From: Verrucomicrobiota bacterium | GTDB taxonomy: Bacteria > Verrucomicrobiota > Verrucomicrobiia > Opitutales > Opitutaceae | Reading direction: 5' to 3' | Length of the DNA: 64,000 nucleotides | Assembly (NCBI GenBank): GCA_026398135.1 | Contig: JAPLTN010000010.1 | Span: forward strand, 28,137-92,136 | Shown here: in pieces, positions 52,928 through 61,635 of the stretch | Position numbering within the stretch: position 1 is the first letter of the stretch | Layout: every line of letters begins with the position of its first letter | Program-made: the position numbers and the translations under genes | Notes under the pieces: generated by a model | What the model saw: the letters and a program-made list of their open reading frames with translations, nothing else | Told to the model about the DNA's origin: nothing | Database searches by the model: none

Positions 52928-55263
52928 ATCCAAGCGCTCCCATTTCATCGCTGACCCCCTCCGAACTATTTGGCGCGCCGGTGCGCCGTTTGCATTTAAT
53001 CGGGGTGGGCGGCATGGGGCTCGGGCCTTTGGCGATATACGCGGCCGGGCTCGGTTATGCGGTGAGTGGCGGCGACGATGCATTGACCGCGCCGATGGCG
53101 ACTCAGCTTAAAAGGGCGGGAATCGAGCTGGTGGCGGCGGCGGATTTGCCGGAAGGCGTGGAGCTGGTGGTGGTTTCCTCGGCGATTCACGCGGACCATT
53201 CCGCGTTGATCGCGGCGCGGGCGCGGGGCTTGCGGGTGGTGCGGCGGGGCGAGTTGCTGGCCGCGCTGGCGGGTGCGCGTCGTTTGGTGGCGGTCTGCGG
53301 TTCGCATGGCAAAACCACCACGACCGCGATGCTCGTCACCGCGTTGCGCGGCGCAGGTTTGGAGCCGGGCTACGTCGGCGGAGGTTTGTTCGCGGACGAT
53401 GCGTTGCCTCCGGCGGCGGCGGGTCGGGATGCGTGGTTGGTGGCCGAGATCGACGAGAGTGATGGCACCATCAGCCACTTCCGGCCGGAGCTCACTTTAG
53501 TGGTTAATTTAGACTGGGACCATCCCGACCACTACCGCACGCAAGCGGATTTGGAAACGGCGTTCGCCGGTTTGTTCGAACGCACCAGCGGGGAGATTTT
53601 GATCAATGCGGCCTGTACTCTTTCGCGACGGGTCGCGGCGGGCCGGGCGATTCGCACGTTTGGAACGGGCGGGGAATATGCCTTGGCGGGCACGGCGGGA
53701 GCCGGTCCGGCACGGCAGGAAATCACGCTGGGCGGCAAGTTTACCCTGACGGTGGCGAGCGTGCGGGCTTTTGGTGAATTCAACGCGGTCAACGCCACGG
53801 CGGCCTTGGCGGCGGCGCAGCTTCTCGGGGCGACGCTGCGGGCCGATTTACTCGCGAATTATCCGGGAGTGCGCCGCCGCCAGGCGGTGTTGGCCGGCGG
53901 GGCGGGTTTCACCGTGGTGGAGGATTACGCGCATCATCCGGCGGAGATCTCCGCGCTGCTGGCGGGACTGCGCGGGCGCGTGCCGGCGCAGGGCCGCTTG
54001 CGGGTGGTGTTTCAACCCCACCGCTTCAGTCGCACGGCGCAGTTCCGCACCGCGTTTGCCGCCGCGCTGGGCGCGGCGGATGCCTTGTATCTTTTGGATG
54101 TTTACGGGGCAGGGGAGTCCGCCTTGGCGGGTGGAACGACGGCGGATTTGACCGATGCGGTGCGTCTGGCGCAGACCACGTTGCCGTTGGTTTATCTGCC
54201 GGGTGAACACGCGGCGGTATTTGCCCGTTTGAACGCGGATTTACGGCCGGGAGATGTGGTCGTGATCGTCGGGGCGGGCGATCTTGATGTGTCGGCCCGG
54301 GAGTGGCTGGCGGGCCGGGATGGTGCGGCGTGGTGGGATCGTTTGGCCGGAGAACTGGGTCCGTGTTTGTCAGTGGACACAAAACTCCAGCGCGAAGCCC
54401 CTTTGGCGGGGAAGACGACGCTTGGCGTGGGCGGTGCGGCGCGGCTCTATGCCGAGCCCGCCAACGAAGCTGATATGCTGGCTCTGATTCGGGGCGCGCA
54501 TGCGCTGGGCTTGCGGGTGCTGCCGCTGGGGCGTGGGTCCAATTTGCTGGTGCCGGACGAAGGCGTGGATGCGTTGGTGCTGAGTTTGCGCCATCCGTTC
54601 TGGGAGAGTTTTGCGCCGATGGGTGACGGGCGGGTGCGCGTGGGGGCCGGTCTGCGGCTGCGTAATCTATGCGGATTGGCGGCCAAGGCCGGTCTGGCCG
54701 GCTTCGAGTTCATGGAGGGGATTCCCGGCAACATCGGCGGGGCTCTGCGCATGAACGCGGGCGCGATGGGCGGCTGGATGTTCGATGTGGTCGAGAGCGT
54801 GGAGTTCATCACTTTGAGTGGCGAACGGCGCATGTTGCCCAAGACGGCGATGCATGTGGATTACCGGCATTGCGCGGAGTTGGAAAACGCCATCGCGGTC
54901 GCCGCCATTCTTCGGCCCGCCCAGACCGCTCCGGGCGCGGAGGTCGCCGCCCAGATGGATGCCTATCGCGAAAAACGGAAAAAATCCCAGCCGCGCGAGC
55001 CGTCGGCCGGGTGTATTTTCAAGAACCCGCCCGGGGATTCGGCCGGGCGCTTGATTGACGTGTCGGGCTTGAAGGGCGCACGCGAGGGGGATGCCGAGGT
55101 GTCGCCCGTGCATGCAAATTTCATTGTGAATCATGATCATGCCCGCGCGTCGGATGTGATCGCGCTGGTGCGCCGGGTGCGCGCCCGCGTCGAGCAAGCG
55201 CACGGTGTGCGGCTCGAACCGGAGGTCCTGCTCTACGGCAAGGACTGGAAAGAAGTGCTTTAA
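52924..55263 (+). CDS. murC/murB: Fused MurC-MurB: UDP-MurNAc:L-alanine ligase / UDP-GlcNAc-enolpyruvate reductase
   Basis: A 779-residue fusion. Residues about 1-465 are MurC: LHLIGVGGMGLGPLAIY, ATP loop GSHGKTTTTAML (126 on), and the ligase DYAHHPAEI motif. Residues about 478-779 are MurB: LGRGSNLLV, EFMEGIPGNIGGALRMNAGAMGG, AGCIFKNP and the catalytic Glu767 in EPEVLLYG. The position of the MurB catalytic Ser is Cys697 in AGCIFKNP; Cys is also found there in other bacteria. The two enzymes catalyse adjacent steps (MurB makes UDP-MurNAc, MurC adds L-Ala), so fusion could channel the substrate. It overlaps murG by four bases. Confidence 0.95.
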   Translation: MNPSAPISSLTPSELFGAPVRRLHLIGVGGMGLGPLAIYAAGLGYAVSGGDDALTAPMATQLKRAGIELVAAADLPEGVELVVVSSAIHADHSALIAARARGLRVVRRGELLAALAGARRLVAVCGSHGKTTTTAMLVTALRGAGLEPGYVGGGLFADDALPPAAAGRDAWLVAEIDESDGTISHFRPELTLVVNLDWDHPDHYRTQADLETAFAGLFERTSGEILINAACTLSRRVAAGRAIRTFGTGGEYALAGTAGAGPARQEITLGGKFTLTVASVRAFGEFNAVNATAALAAAQLLGATLRADLLANYPGVRRRQAVLAGGAGFTVVEDYAHHPAEISALLAGLRGRVPAQGRLRVVFQPHRFSRTAQFRTAFAAALGAADALYLLDVYGAGESALAGGTTADLTDAVRLAQTTLPLVYLPGEHAAVFARLNADLRPGDVVVIVGAGDLDVSAREWLAGRDGAAWWDRLAGELGPCLSVDTKLQREAPLAGKTTLGVGGAARLYAEPANEADMLALIRGAHALGLRVLPLGRGSNLLVPDEGVDALVLSLRHPFWESFAPMGDGRVRVGAGLRLRNLCGLAAKAGLAGFEFMEGIPGNIGGALRMNAGAMGGWMFDVVESVEFITLSGERRMLPKTAMHVDYRHCAELENAIAVAAILRPAQTAPGAEVAAQMDAYREKRKKSQPREPSAGCIFKNPPGDSAGRLIDVSGLKGAREGDAEVSPVHANFIVNHDHARASDVIALVRRVRARVEQAHGVRLEPEVLLYGKDWKEVL

Positions 55264-55264
55264 C

Positions 55265-56215
55265 ATGTCCGTCCTACTCCCTGTCCCCCGAATCACGGTA
55301 TTGGCTGGAGGTGTTTCCTCCGAGCGCGAGGTTTCCTTGGGCTCCGGTGCCGCCGCCGCCGCCGCGCTGGCCCGGCTCTGGCCCACCCGATTGCTGGATG
55401 TTACCGCCGAAGCCCTGCCCGCCGGGCTCGATCCGGCGCGCGACGTGGTTTTTTCGACTTTGCACGGCACCTTTGGCGAAGACGGCCAGATGCAAAGGCT
55501 GCTGGATGACGCCGGAGTGGTTTACGCCGGGTGTGACGCCGCGGCCTCCGCGCTGACGATGGATAAAGCCGCGACCAAATGCGCCGCCGGGGCGGCGGGT
55601 GTGCGGGTGGCGGCCGACCGGCTTTTCCCGGCGAATGATCGCCCGGATGCGGGTTCGCTGATTGCGGCGCTGGGCACCGACCGGATCGTGATCAAACCCA
55701 ACGACCAAGGCTCCAGCGTCGGCCTGGCGTTGCCGGAGGGCCGGGCCGCCATCGCCGCCGCGCTCGATGGGTTAACCCCGGGTAACTGGATTGCGGAGCC
55801 CCGGCTGGTGGGTCGCGAGCTTTCCGTCGGGGTGCTGGGCGGGAAGGCGATGGGCGTGGTCGAGATCCGGCCCCGCTCGGGCGTGTATGACTTTGCCAGC
55901 AAATATACCAAGGGCGCGACCGAGTATCTGGCGCCCGCTCCGCTGGGGGAAACCGCCACCATCGCGGTGGCCTGCGCGGCCGAGGCGGCCTTCGCGGCCT
56001 GCCGCTGCCGGGACTACGCCCGTGTGGATTTTATCTTAATTTCGGATTTCGAGTTTTATCTGCTGGAAATCAACACCCTGCCCGGCATGAAAGAAACCAG
56101 TCTCCTGCCGATGAGCGCACGGTGCATAGGTTTGGATTTTACCGCGTTGGTCAGGGAGTTGGTCCAGCCCGCCGTGCGTCGTTTTCAGGAAACCCGTCCC
56201 TTCGTTTCATCGTGA
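55265..56215 (+). CDS. ddl: D-alanine:D-alanine ligase
   Basis: A 316-residue ATP-grasp enzyme that makes the D-Ala-D-Ala dipeptide for MurF. It shows VLAGGVSSEREVSLGSG at the start, FSTLHGTFGEDGQMQRLLDDAGV, ATP-binding IVIKPNDQGSSVGL, and EINTLPGMKETSLLPM near the end. It starts one base after the murC-murB stop. Its end overlaps ftsQ by four bases (GTGA). Confidence 0.95.
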   Translation: MSVLLPVPRITVLAGGVSSEREVSLGSGAAAAAALARLWPTRLLDVTAEALPAGLDPARDVVFSTLHGTFGEDGQMQRLLDDAGVVYAGCDAAASALTMDKAATKCAAGAAGVRVAADRLFPANDRPDAGSLIAALGTDRIVIKPNDQGSSVGLALPEGRAAIAAALDGLTPGNWIAEPRLVGRELSVGVLGGKAMGVVEIRPRSGVYDFASKYTKGATEYLAPAPLGETATIAVACAAEAAFAACRCRDYARVDFILISDFEFYLLEINTLPGMKETSLLPMSARCIGLDFTALVRELVQPAVRRFQETRPFVSS

Positions 56216-57207
56216 ACCCGATTCCGCTCATACCGCAAACCGCGCCCACCTGGAGAGATGCCCTCCCGGCGGCTTCCGCGCGGCCACGGCCCATCAATCG
56301 CACCGGGCGTCGCCGGGCGGTCGTGGATGGCATGCGCCTGTGGCTGTCCGTCGCCGGGCTTGGAGTGTCTTTGATCGCCGGATACGTGCTGTGGGGCGCC
56401 TGGAAGGATAATCCCGCGACCCTGGCCGCGCCGGTGCAATCTGCGCCCTTGCGCGAGATCGCGGTGCGCAGTGACGGAGTGCTTAACCACGCGTGGGTCG
56501 AGCGCACGCTGGGTATCGCGCCCGGCACCGGTTTGATGTCTTTGGACCTGGCCGACCTGCGTGACCGGCTTTTGCAGACCGGGCAGGTGCGCACGGCGGT
56601 GGTGACGCGGCGCTTCCCGGATGTGCTGGGCGTGACTTTGGAAGAGCGCGGGCCGGTGCTGCGCGTCCGGGCGCAGAATGCCAGTGGTGAACTGACGCAT
56701 TTCTTTGTGGCGCGCGATGGCTCGGTTTTTACCGGCGAGCGCTACGCCGAGGAGATGGTGAACGCCTTGCCTTGGCTGGATGGAGCCACCCTCACCCGCA
56801 GCGCCACCGGCACCGGTTTTGCGCGTTTGGACGGCATGGACGCGGTCGCGGATCTGCTTGGCACCTTGCGGGGCTCGGCTCCCGCCCGGGCCAAGGAAGT
56901 GCAGGCGGTCTCCATCGCCCGCTTTGCCCGGGATGGCGTTATTCTGGTGCGCACACCCGAGGTGGCCGAGGTCGTTTTCGGCACGCGCGAGGACTTTTAC
57001 CGGCAGATTGCGCGGCTGGATTATATATTGGACGAGTTGCGCGCCCGGCCGGGCGCCGCGCCTATCCGTTCGATCAATCTGGCGATTGGCGGCAATCAGG
57101 TGCCGGTATCGTTCGAGACTCCGCCCGAGCCTGCCGCTCCGGCCCGCCGTTCCAGTCGTTCTACGCCGGCCACCCCGCAGCCGGTGCGCACGCTCTTTCG
57201 TCTTTAA
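56212..57207 (+). CDS. ftsQ: Cell division protein FtsQ
   Basis: A 331-residue bitopic membrane protein. A basic cytoplasmic N-terminus (about 1-40) precedes one transmembrane helix (about 42-62), a POTRA-type domain with LREIAVRSDGVLNHAWVERTLG and VRTAVVTRRFPDVLGVTLEERGPVL, then the FtsQ beta domain and a Ser/Pro-rich tail. FtsQ links FtsL-B-W-I to the Z ring. The start is GTG at 56212, coupled to ddl. It lies before ftsA, as in standard dcw order. Confidence 0.88.
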   Translation: MNPIPLIPQTAPTWRDALPAASARPRPINRTGRRRAVVDGMRLWLSVAGLGVSLIAGYVLWGAWKDNPATLAAPVQSAPLREIAVRSDGVLNHAWVERTLGIAPGTGLMSLDLADLRDRLLQTGQVRTAVVTRRFPDVLGVTLEERGPVLRVRAQNASGELTHFFVARDGSVFTGERYAEEMVNALPWLDGATLTRSATGTGFARLDGMDAVADLLGTLRGSAPARAKEVQAVSIARFARDGVILVRTPEVAEVVFGTREDFYRQIARLDYILDELRARPGAAPIRSINLAIGGNQVPVSFETPPEPAAPARRSSRSTPATPQPVRTLFRL

Positions 57208-57240
57208 CCACTCCGCTTCGCATCCTCCCTATATTTCGCT

Positions 57241-58455
57241 GTGAGCTATAAATCCCGCATCGTCGGCGCCGTTGAGATCGGCACTTCCAAGGTCACCGTC
57301 CTGGTCGGCGAAATCGCCGGCTCCAGTTTAAACGTCATCGGTCTCGGCGAATTCCCCTCGTTGGGTGTGGTCAAGGGCGTGGTGGTGGATGCGCGCGCGG
57401 CCGGCGAGGCGACGCACCGCGCCATCGTGGCGGCGGAGCAGAGCGCGGGGGTGCGCCTGCAACAGGCCTACCTGGCGCAAAGCGGCAGCCACATTGACGG
57501 GTTTTATCATGAGGCGGCGGTCAACGTCTCCGGCCTGGAGGGTAGGGTGGGCCAATACGATATCGATACCGTTTACAGCCTGGCCAAATCGAAGGCCCTG
57601 CCGCCCGGACGCTGCGTGGTGCATTTCCTCCGGCGTCCGTATTACTTGGACAACACCCTCTCGCCCTCGCCCGAGGACATCCGGGGCAACCGGCTCTCGG
57701 TCGGGGTGTGGCACGTGCACGGCGACCAAAACCGCATCGCCGACGGCGTGCACATAATCCGCAATTTCAACCTCCCGCTGACCGAGCTCGTGCTTTCCGG
57801 TCTGGCTGGTGGCAACATCCTGACGACTCCCGAAGAGCGTCAGCATGGCGTGCTCGTGATCGATATCGGGGCGGGCACCACGGATTACGCTTACTACCGG
57901 CACGGCCGCGCTTACCTGGCCGGCGTGGTGCCGGTGGGCGGCGCGCATCTGACCAACGATCTTTCGCTCGGGTTGCGCATCACCGAGGGCCAGGCCGAGA
58001 AGATGAAAACGCTCTACGGGCGCGCCACCATCGCGGCCAAGGATCGCGCCGAAGTCGTCTGGCTGAACGGCGACATGGGCATCGGTGACCGGCGTTTCCC
58101 GCGCATGACGGTGGAGCAAATCACCACGGCGCGGGTCGCGGAGATCTTCGACGTCGTGCGCAAGAAGCTCGGTGCGCTCTACACGCCGGAGGAGACGCTC
58201 GCCGGAGTCGTGCTTGCGGGTGGAAGTGTCGCTTTGCCTGGCATCGAGGATGCCGCAGCCCGGATTTTTGGTGTCACCGCGCGGGTGGGCGCGCCCCGGC
58301 TCGAAGTCGCGGAGAAGCTTCGGCACCCGACTTACAGCACCGCGCTCGGTCTTTTATACCAGGGCTTCTCGCAACAACTCGAAAACGCGGCGACCACCCC
58401 GCGCACCTTTGGCAGCCGAATCAAGGGCCTGCTGGACCGTCTCGCCACGGTGTAA
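57241..58455 (+). CDS. ftsA: Cell division protein FtsA
   Basis: A 404-residue actin-like ATPase that tethers FtsZ to the membrane. It has GAVEIGTSKVTVLVGEI (phosphate 1), the SHS2 1C subdomain with SGSHIDGFYHEAAVNVSGLEG, VIDIGAGTTDYAYYRHG (phosphate 2), ITEGQAEKMKTLYG, and VVLAGGSVALPGIEDAA (adenosine). The C-terminal helix, GSRIKGLLDRLATV, is amphipathic and should be the membrane-targeting sequence. The start is GTG at 57241. Confidence 0.95.
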   Translation: MSYKSRIVGAVEIGTSKVTVLVGEIAGSSLNVIGLGEFPSLGVVKGVVVDARAAGEATHRAIVAAEQSAGVRLQQAYLAQSGSHIDGFYHEAAVNVSGLEGRVGQYDIDTVYSLAKSKALPPGRCVVHFLRRPYYLDNTLSPSPEDIRGNRLSVGVWHVHGDQNRIADGVHIIRNFNLPLTELVLSGLAGGNILTTPEERQHGVLVIDIGAGTTDYAYYRHGRAYLAGVVPVGGAHLTNDLSLGLRITEGQAEKMKTLYGRATIAAKDRAEVVWLNGDMGIGDRRFPRMTVEQITTARVAEIFDVVRKKLGALYTPEETLAGVVLAGGSVALPGIEDAAARIFGVTARVGAPRLEVAEKLRHPTYSTALGLLYQGFSQQLENAATTPRTFGSRIKGLLDRLATV

Positions 58456-58492
58456 ACATCCCCGTTTCTCTACTCTCATTTTTGCCCCCGCC

Positions 58493-59782
58493 ATGCCATC
58501 GAACGATTCCGCCTCCGAGATGCCGCTCCCGTTTTCCGCCGATCTGCTTACCGACCGCCGCATCGCCATCAAGGTGATCGGGCTGGGCGGGGCCGGAGCC
58601 AATGCCGTGGACCGGCTCAAAATGGAGAACCTCGACCGCCTGCAAATGGCGGTGATCAATACCGACGCGCAGGCGCTCGCGACCAGTCCGGTGCAGGATA
58701 AAATCCTCATCGGGGCCTCCGTCACCCGGGGTCTCGGCGCGGGTGCCGACCCCGATCTCGGCCGCCAGGCGGCCGAGGCGGATCGCGAGAAGATCGCCGC
58801 CGTGGTCAAGGATTGCGACCTGGTGTTCTTGCTCGCCGGCATGGGTGGCGGCACCGGCTCCGGGGCCGCGCCCACGGTGGCGGAAATCGCCGCCGAGCAG
58901 GGCGCGGTGGTCATCGCGTTTGTCACCCTGCCCTTCAGCTTCGAGGGCGGGCGCCGGGCCAAGCAGGCCGACGAGGGATTGCAGGCGTTGCGCCGGGTGT
59001 GCGATGCGGTGATTCCGTTATCCAACGACCTTTTGCTCCAGGAGGCCGCCGAGGGCGAGACGGTGTTGGACAGTTTTGCCCGCGCGGATGAATGGATCGG
59101 GCGCGGCGTGAAATCCGTCTGGTCGATGATGTTTCGCACCGGCCTGATCAATCTGGATTTTGCCACCCTGCGGCAGGCGTTTCACACCCGGGGCGGCAAG
59201 ACGCTTTTCGGTCTGGCCAACGGTGCCGGCGCGGATCCGGTGGCCGAGGCCTTGGAAAATCTCAAGGTGTGCCCCTTGCTCGCCACGCCCGAGTTTGCCC
59301 GGAAGGCGGATCGTTTGCTGGTCAACATCGTCGGCGGCACCGATCTCACCCTGCCGCGGGTAAATGAAATCATGACCAGCATCACCGAGCAGTTCGGCAA
59401 AGAGGCGCATGTGATCATGGGCGCGGTGATCGACGAAAACTGCCAGGGCCGCATCGAGCTCATGGTTTTGGGCACCAGCGATGTGGGCGCGCGCGCGTTT
59501 ACCCCCGCGCGCCGGACTACGGCCCGGGTGCGTGCGGCCGCCGCCGCCACGCCGGTCGCGGATAAAGCCGAGGACGCGGGCCTGCCGCTGGACGCGCCGG
59601 AGAAAAAAAGCCCGGCGAAATCCGAGGTCCGAACGACGGCCGAGCCGGTGGCCCAAGCCGAGTTCGTGCTGGGTGAACACGAGACGCGGGGCCGTTTCGA
59701 GAAGAGCGACCGCAATCTTTTCGAGGGGCAGGATCTCGATGTGCCGACCTACCTGCGCCAAGGGCTCAAGCTTCATTTGTGA
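58493..59782 (+). CDS. ftsZ: Cell division protein FtsZ
   Basis: A 429-residue tubulin-like GTPase that forms the Z ring. VIGLGGAGANAVDRL, the GTP loop AGMGGGTGSGAAP (about 114-126), and the synergy loop with NLDFATLRQAF are conserved. A linker of about 65 residues, rich in Ala/Pro/Lys, precedes the C-terminal peptide LDVPTYLRQG, a form of the D-I-P-x-F-L-R motif that binds FtsA. The ATG at 58493 is used; the frame is open upstream through the end of ftsA but that part has no homology. Confidence 0.97.
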   Translation: MPSNDSASEMPLPFSADLLTDRRIAIKVIGLGGAGANAVDRLKMENLDRLQMAVINTDAQALATSPVQDKILIGASVTRGLGAGADPDLGRQAAEADREKIAAVVKDCDLVFLLAGMGGGTGSGAAPTVAEIAAEQGAVVIAFVTLPFSFEGGRRAKQADEGLQALRRVCDAVIPLSNDLLLQEAAEGETVLDSFARADEWIGRGVKSVWSMMFRTGLINLDFATLRQAFHTRGGKTLFGLANGAGADPVAEALENLKVCPLLATPEFARKADRLLVNIVGGTDLTLPRVNEIMTSITEQFGKEAHVIMGAVIDENCQGRIELMVLGTSDVGARAFTPARRTTARVRAAAAATPVADKAEDAGLPLDAPEKKSPAKSEVRTTAEPVAQAEFVLGEHETRGRFEKSDRNLFEGQDLDVPTYLRQGLKLHL

Positions 59783-59858
59783 GCCGGCCGGTATTTCCCT
59801 TAATCAGATTGTAGATTAACCATCGACCTCGGGCTTAGCCCCTTGGCATGTTCGCTCC

Positions 59859-60899
59859 ATGTTCATCGACGAGTGTGTCATCAAAGTTAAGGCCGGCGAA
59901 GGCGGGCGGGGCTGCGTGTCCTTCCGCCGCGAAAAATACGAGCCCTGGGGCGGACCCAACGGCGGCGATGGCGGCCGCGGCGGGGACGTGGTGCTGATCG
60001 GCGACGACGACACCAACAATCTCATCGACTACAAATACAAGCCGCACTGGAGCGCCGAGCACGGGGAAAACGGCCAGGGCAAGGATTGCCACGGCCGCGA
60101 AGGCAAATCCGCGTTTCTCCGCATGCCGCTGGGCACGATCGTGATCAACGACGAGAATGGCGCGGTGGTGGCCGAGATCACCGAGGACGGCCAGCGCGTG
60201 GTCTTGTGCGCCGGCGGCAATGGCGGCTGGGGCAACCCACATTTCAAGAGTTCCACCAACCGCGCCCCCCGCACCGCGCTGCCAGGCCATCCCGGCGAGA
60301 TGGGTAACTTCCGCCTCGTGCTCAAATCCATCGCCGACATCGGCCTGGTCGGCTTCCCCAACGCGGGCAAATCCTCCCTCACCCGCGCCATCACCAAGGC
60401 GCGTCCCAAGGCGGCGGCGTATCCCTTCACCACCCTGCACCCGCAGATTGGGGTGATCGAGTTTCCCGAAACCTACGACCGCCTGCTGCTCGCCGACGTG
60501 CCCGGCTTGATTGCCGGTGCGAGCGAGAATCGCGGCCTCGGGCACCGTTTCCTGCGCCATATCGAACGCTGCACGCTTTTGATGTTTTTGATCGATATGG
60601 CCGGTGTGGACGAACGCGACCCGCGCGAGGATTACGCGACCCTTATGGCCGAGCTTAAGGCCTACGATCCCAAGCTGCTCAAGAAACCCCGCGTGGTCGT
60701 GGCCAACAAGATGGACCTGCCCGCCGCCAAGAAAAACCTCACCGCCTTCAAGAAGAAATACAAAGCCGAGGTCTTGAAGATTTCCTGCCTTTCTGGAGAT
60801 GGGCTGGAGGCGTTTAAGACCGCCGTCCGCGATCGTGTGATCAAACACGGCGGCAAGCCCCGCGTGATGTCCCGCCCCCGTCTCGATCCTTCTCCCTAG
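59859..60899 (+). CDS. obgE: Obg-family GTPase ObgE
   Basis: A 346-residue GTPase with the Gly-rich Obg fold (residues about 1-158: FIDECVIKVKAGEGGRGCVSF, GGDGGRGGDVVLIGD) followed by the G domain. G1 is GFPNAGKSSL (about 164-173), G3 is DVPGLIAGA and G4 is NKMD. Obg binds the 50S subunit and couples ribosome assembly, growth and stress. It lies 76 bases after ftsZ, so it may be read through from the dcw cluster. Confidence 0.96.
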   Translation: MFIDECVIKVKAGEGGRGCVSFRREKYEPWGGPNGGDGGRGGDVVLIGDDDTNNLIDYKYKPHWSAEHGENGQGKDCHGREGKSAFLRMPLGTIVINDENGAVVAEITEDGQRVVLCAGGNGGWGNPHFKSSTNRAPRTALPGHPGEMGNFRLVLKSIADIGLVGFPNAGKSSLTRAITKARPKAAAYPFTTLHPQIGVIEFPETYDRLLLADVPGLIAGASENRGLGHRFLRHIERCTLLMFLIDMAGVDERDPREDYATLMAELKAYDPKLLKKPRVVVANKMDLPAAKKNLTAFKKKYKAEVLKISCLSGDGLEAFKTAVRDRVIKHGGKPRVMSRPRLDPSP

Positions 60900-60953
60900 A
60901 TCTTGTCCGCGTTTCGTTTCGACGCCTTACTCTCATGCATTTTCACGTTGAGT

Positions 60954-61044
60954 TGAATTGGCCGGGACGGCCAACCCTACATATAATGCATAGCTTACTC
61001 ACGTCAGGTGATTGGTGTAGCGTTGGCCGTCCCCGGCCAATTCA
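60954..61044. repeat. 91 bp inverted repeat element after obgE
   Basis: The left arm TGAATTGGCCGGGACGGCC (then AAC, 60954-60975) pairs with GTTGGCCGTCCCCGGCC (then AATTCA, 61022-61044), with one extra G. Pairing continues inward with CCTACA / TGTAGCG at one mismatch, leaving a loop of about 35 bases (with TATAATGCAT). It lies in the 188-base gap between obgE and the GspE N-domain gene and could act as a terminator-like or REP-like element; it has no T-run. Confidence 0.75.
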
Positions 61045-61087
61045 GTCATTCCGCTCATTTTGACTGCGAATTGGAATTACTCTCCCC

Positions 61088-61597
61088 ATGGCCGCCCCCG
61101 CACCCACTCCCGCCGAGATTCGCTCCCTGTTGATGCGCGCCAACCGCCTGCTCGGCGCCAGCCTGGTGGAGTCCAATCTCGTGACGATCGATCAGCTCGA
61201 GAACGCCAACGAGAAACTGCTCGAACTCATCGCCAGCGCCACGCCCCGCCAGTGCACGCTACTCGGGGTGCTGGCCTATGATCTTAAGGTGGTTAAGGAG
61301 GAAGACGTGCTCCATTACTGTGTGGACGAACACAACATCGGGCTGATTGATCTGCGCACATACGATGGCTCGGAAGAACTTAAGCAGACTCTGAACCACG
61401 CCGCCTGCTGGGCGACCTGGACCGTGCCCTTTGACCGCGAGGAGGATTTCACCCTGGTTGCCAGCGCCTACTACATGAGCCCTGCGGTCCGAACCTTTTG
61501 GGAAAAACAGCTCGGCGGCCAGGTCGTCTGGTATGCGACCACGCTGGAGGATATTGCCGAGACCCTCGAGCGCCTCAACGTGTTGCCCAAAGCCTGA
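61088..61597 (+). CDS. GspE/PilB N-terminal (MshEN-type) domain protein
   Basis: A 169-residue protein that resembles the N-terminal domain of GspE/PilB ATPases: LGASLVESNLVTIDQLENAN and LLGVLAYDLKVVKEEDVLHYCVDEH match the helix-rich region that binds the inner-membrane platform, and in some members c-di-GMP. It has no ATPase domain. It is directly followed (38 bases) by a full GspE-type ATPase, so the two are probably made together. Function as a regulator of the ATPase is inference. Confidence 0.7.
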   Translation: MAAPAPTPAEIRSLLMRANRLLGASLVESNLVTIDQLENANEKLLELIASATPRQCTLLGVLAYDLKVVKEEDVLHYCVDEHNIGLIDLRTYDGSEELKQTLNHAACWATWTVPFDREEDFTLVASAYYMSPAVRTFWEKQLGGQVVWYATTLEDIAETLERLNVLPKA

Positions 61598-61635
61598 GTC
61601 TTTACCCGCTTTATCCCCTTTAACGTCCTTCGCCC

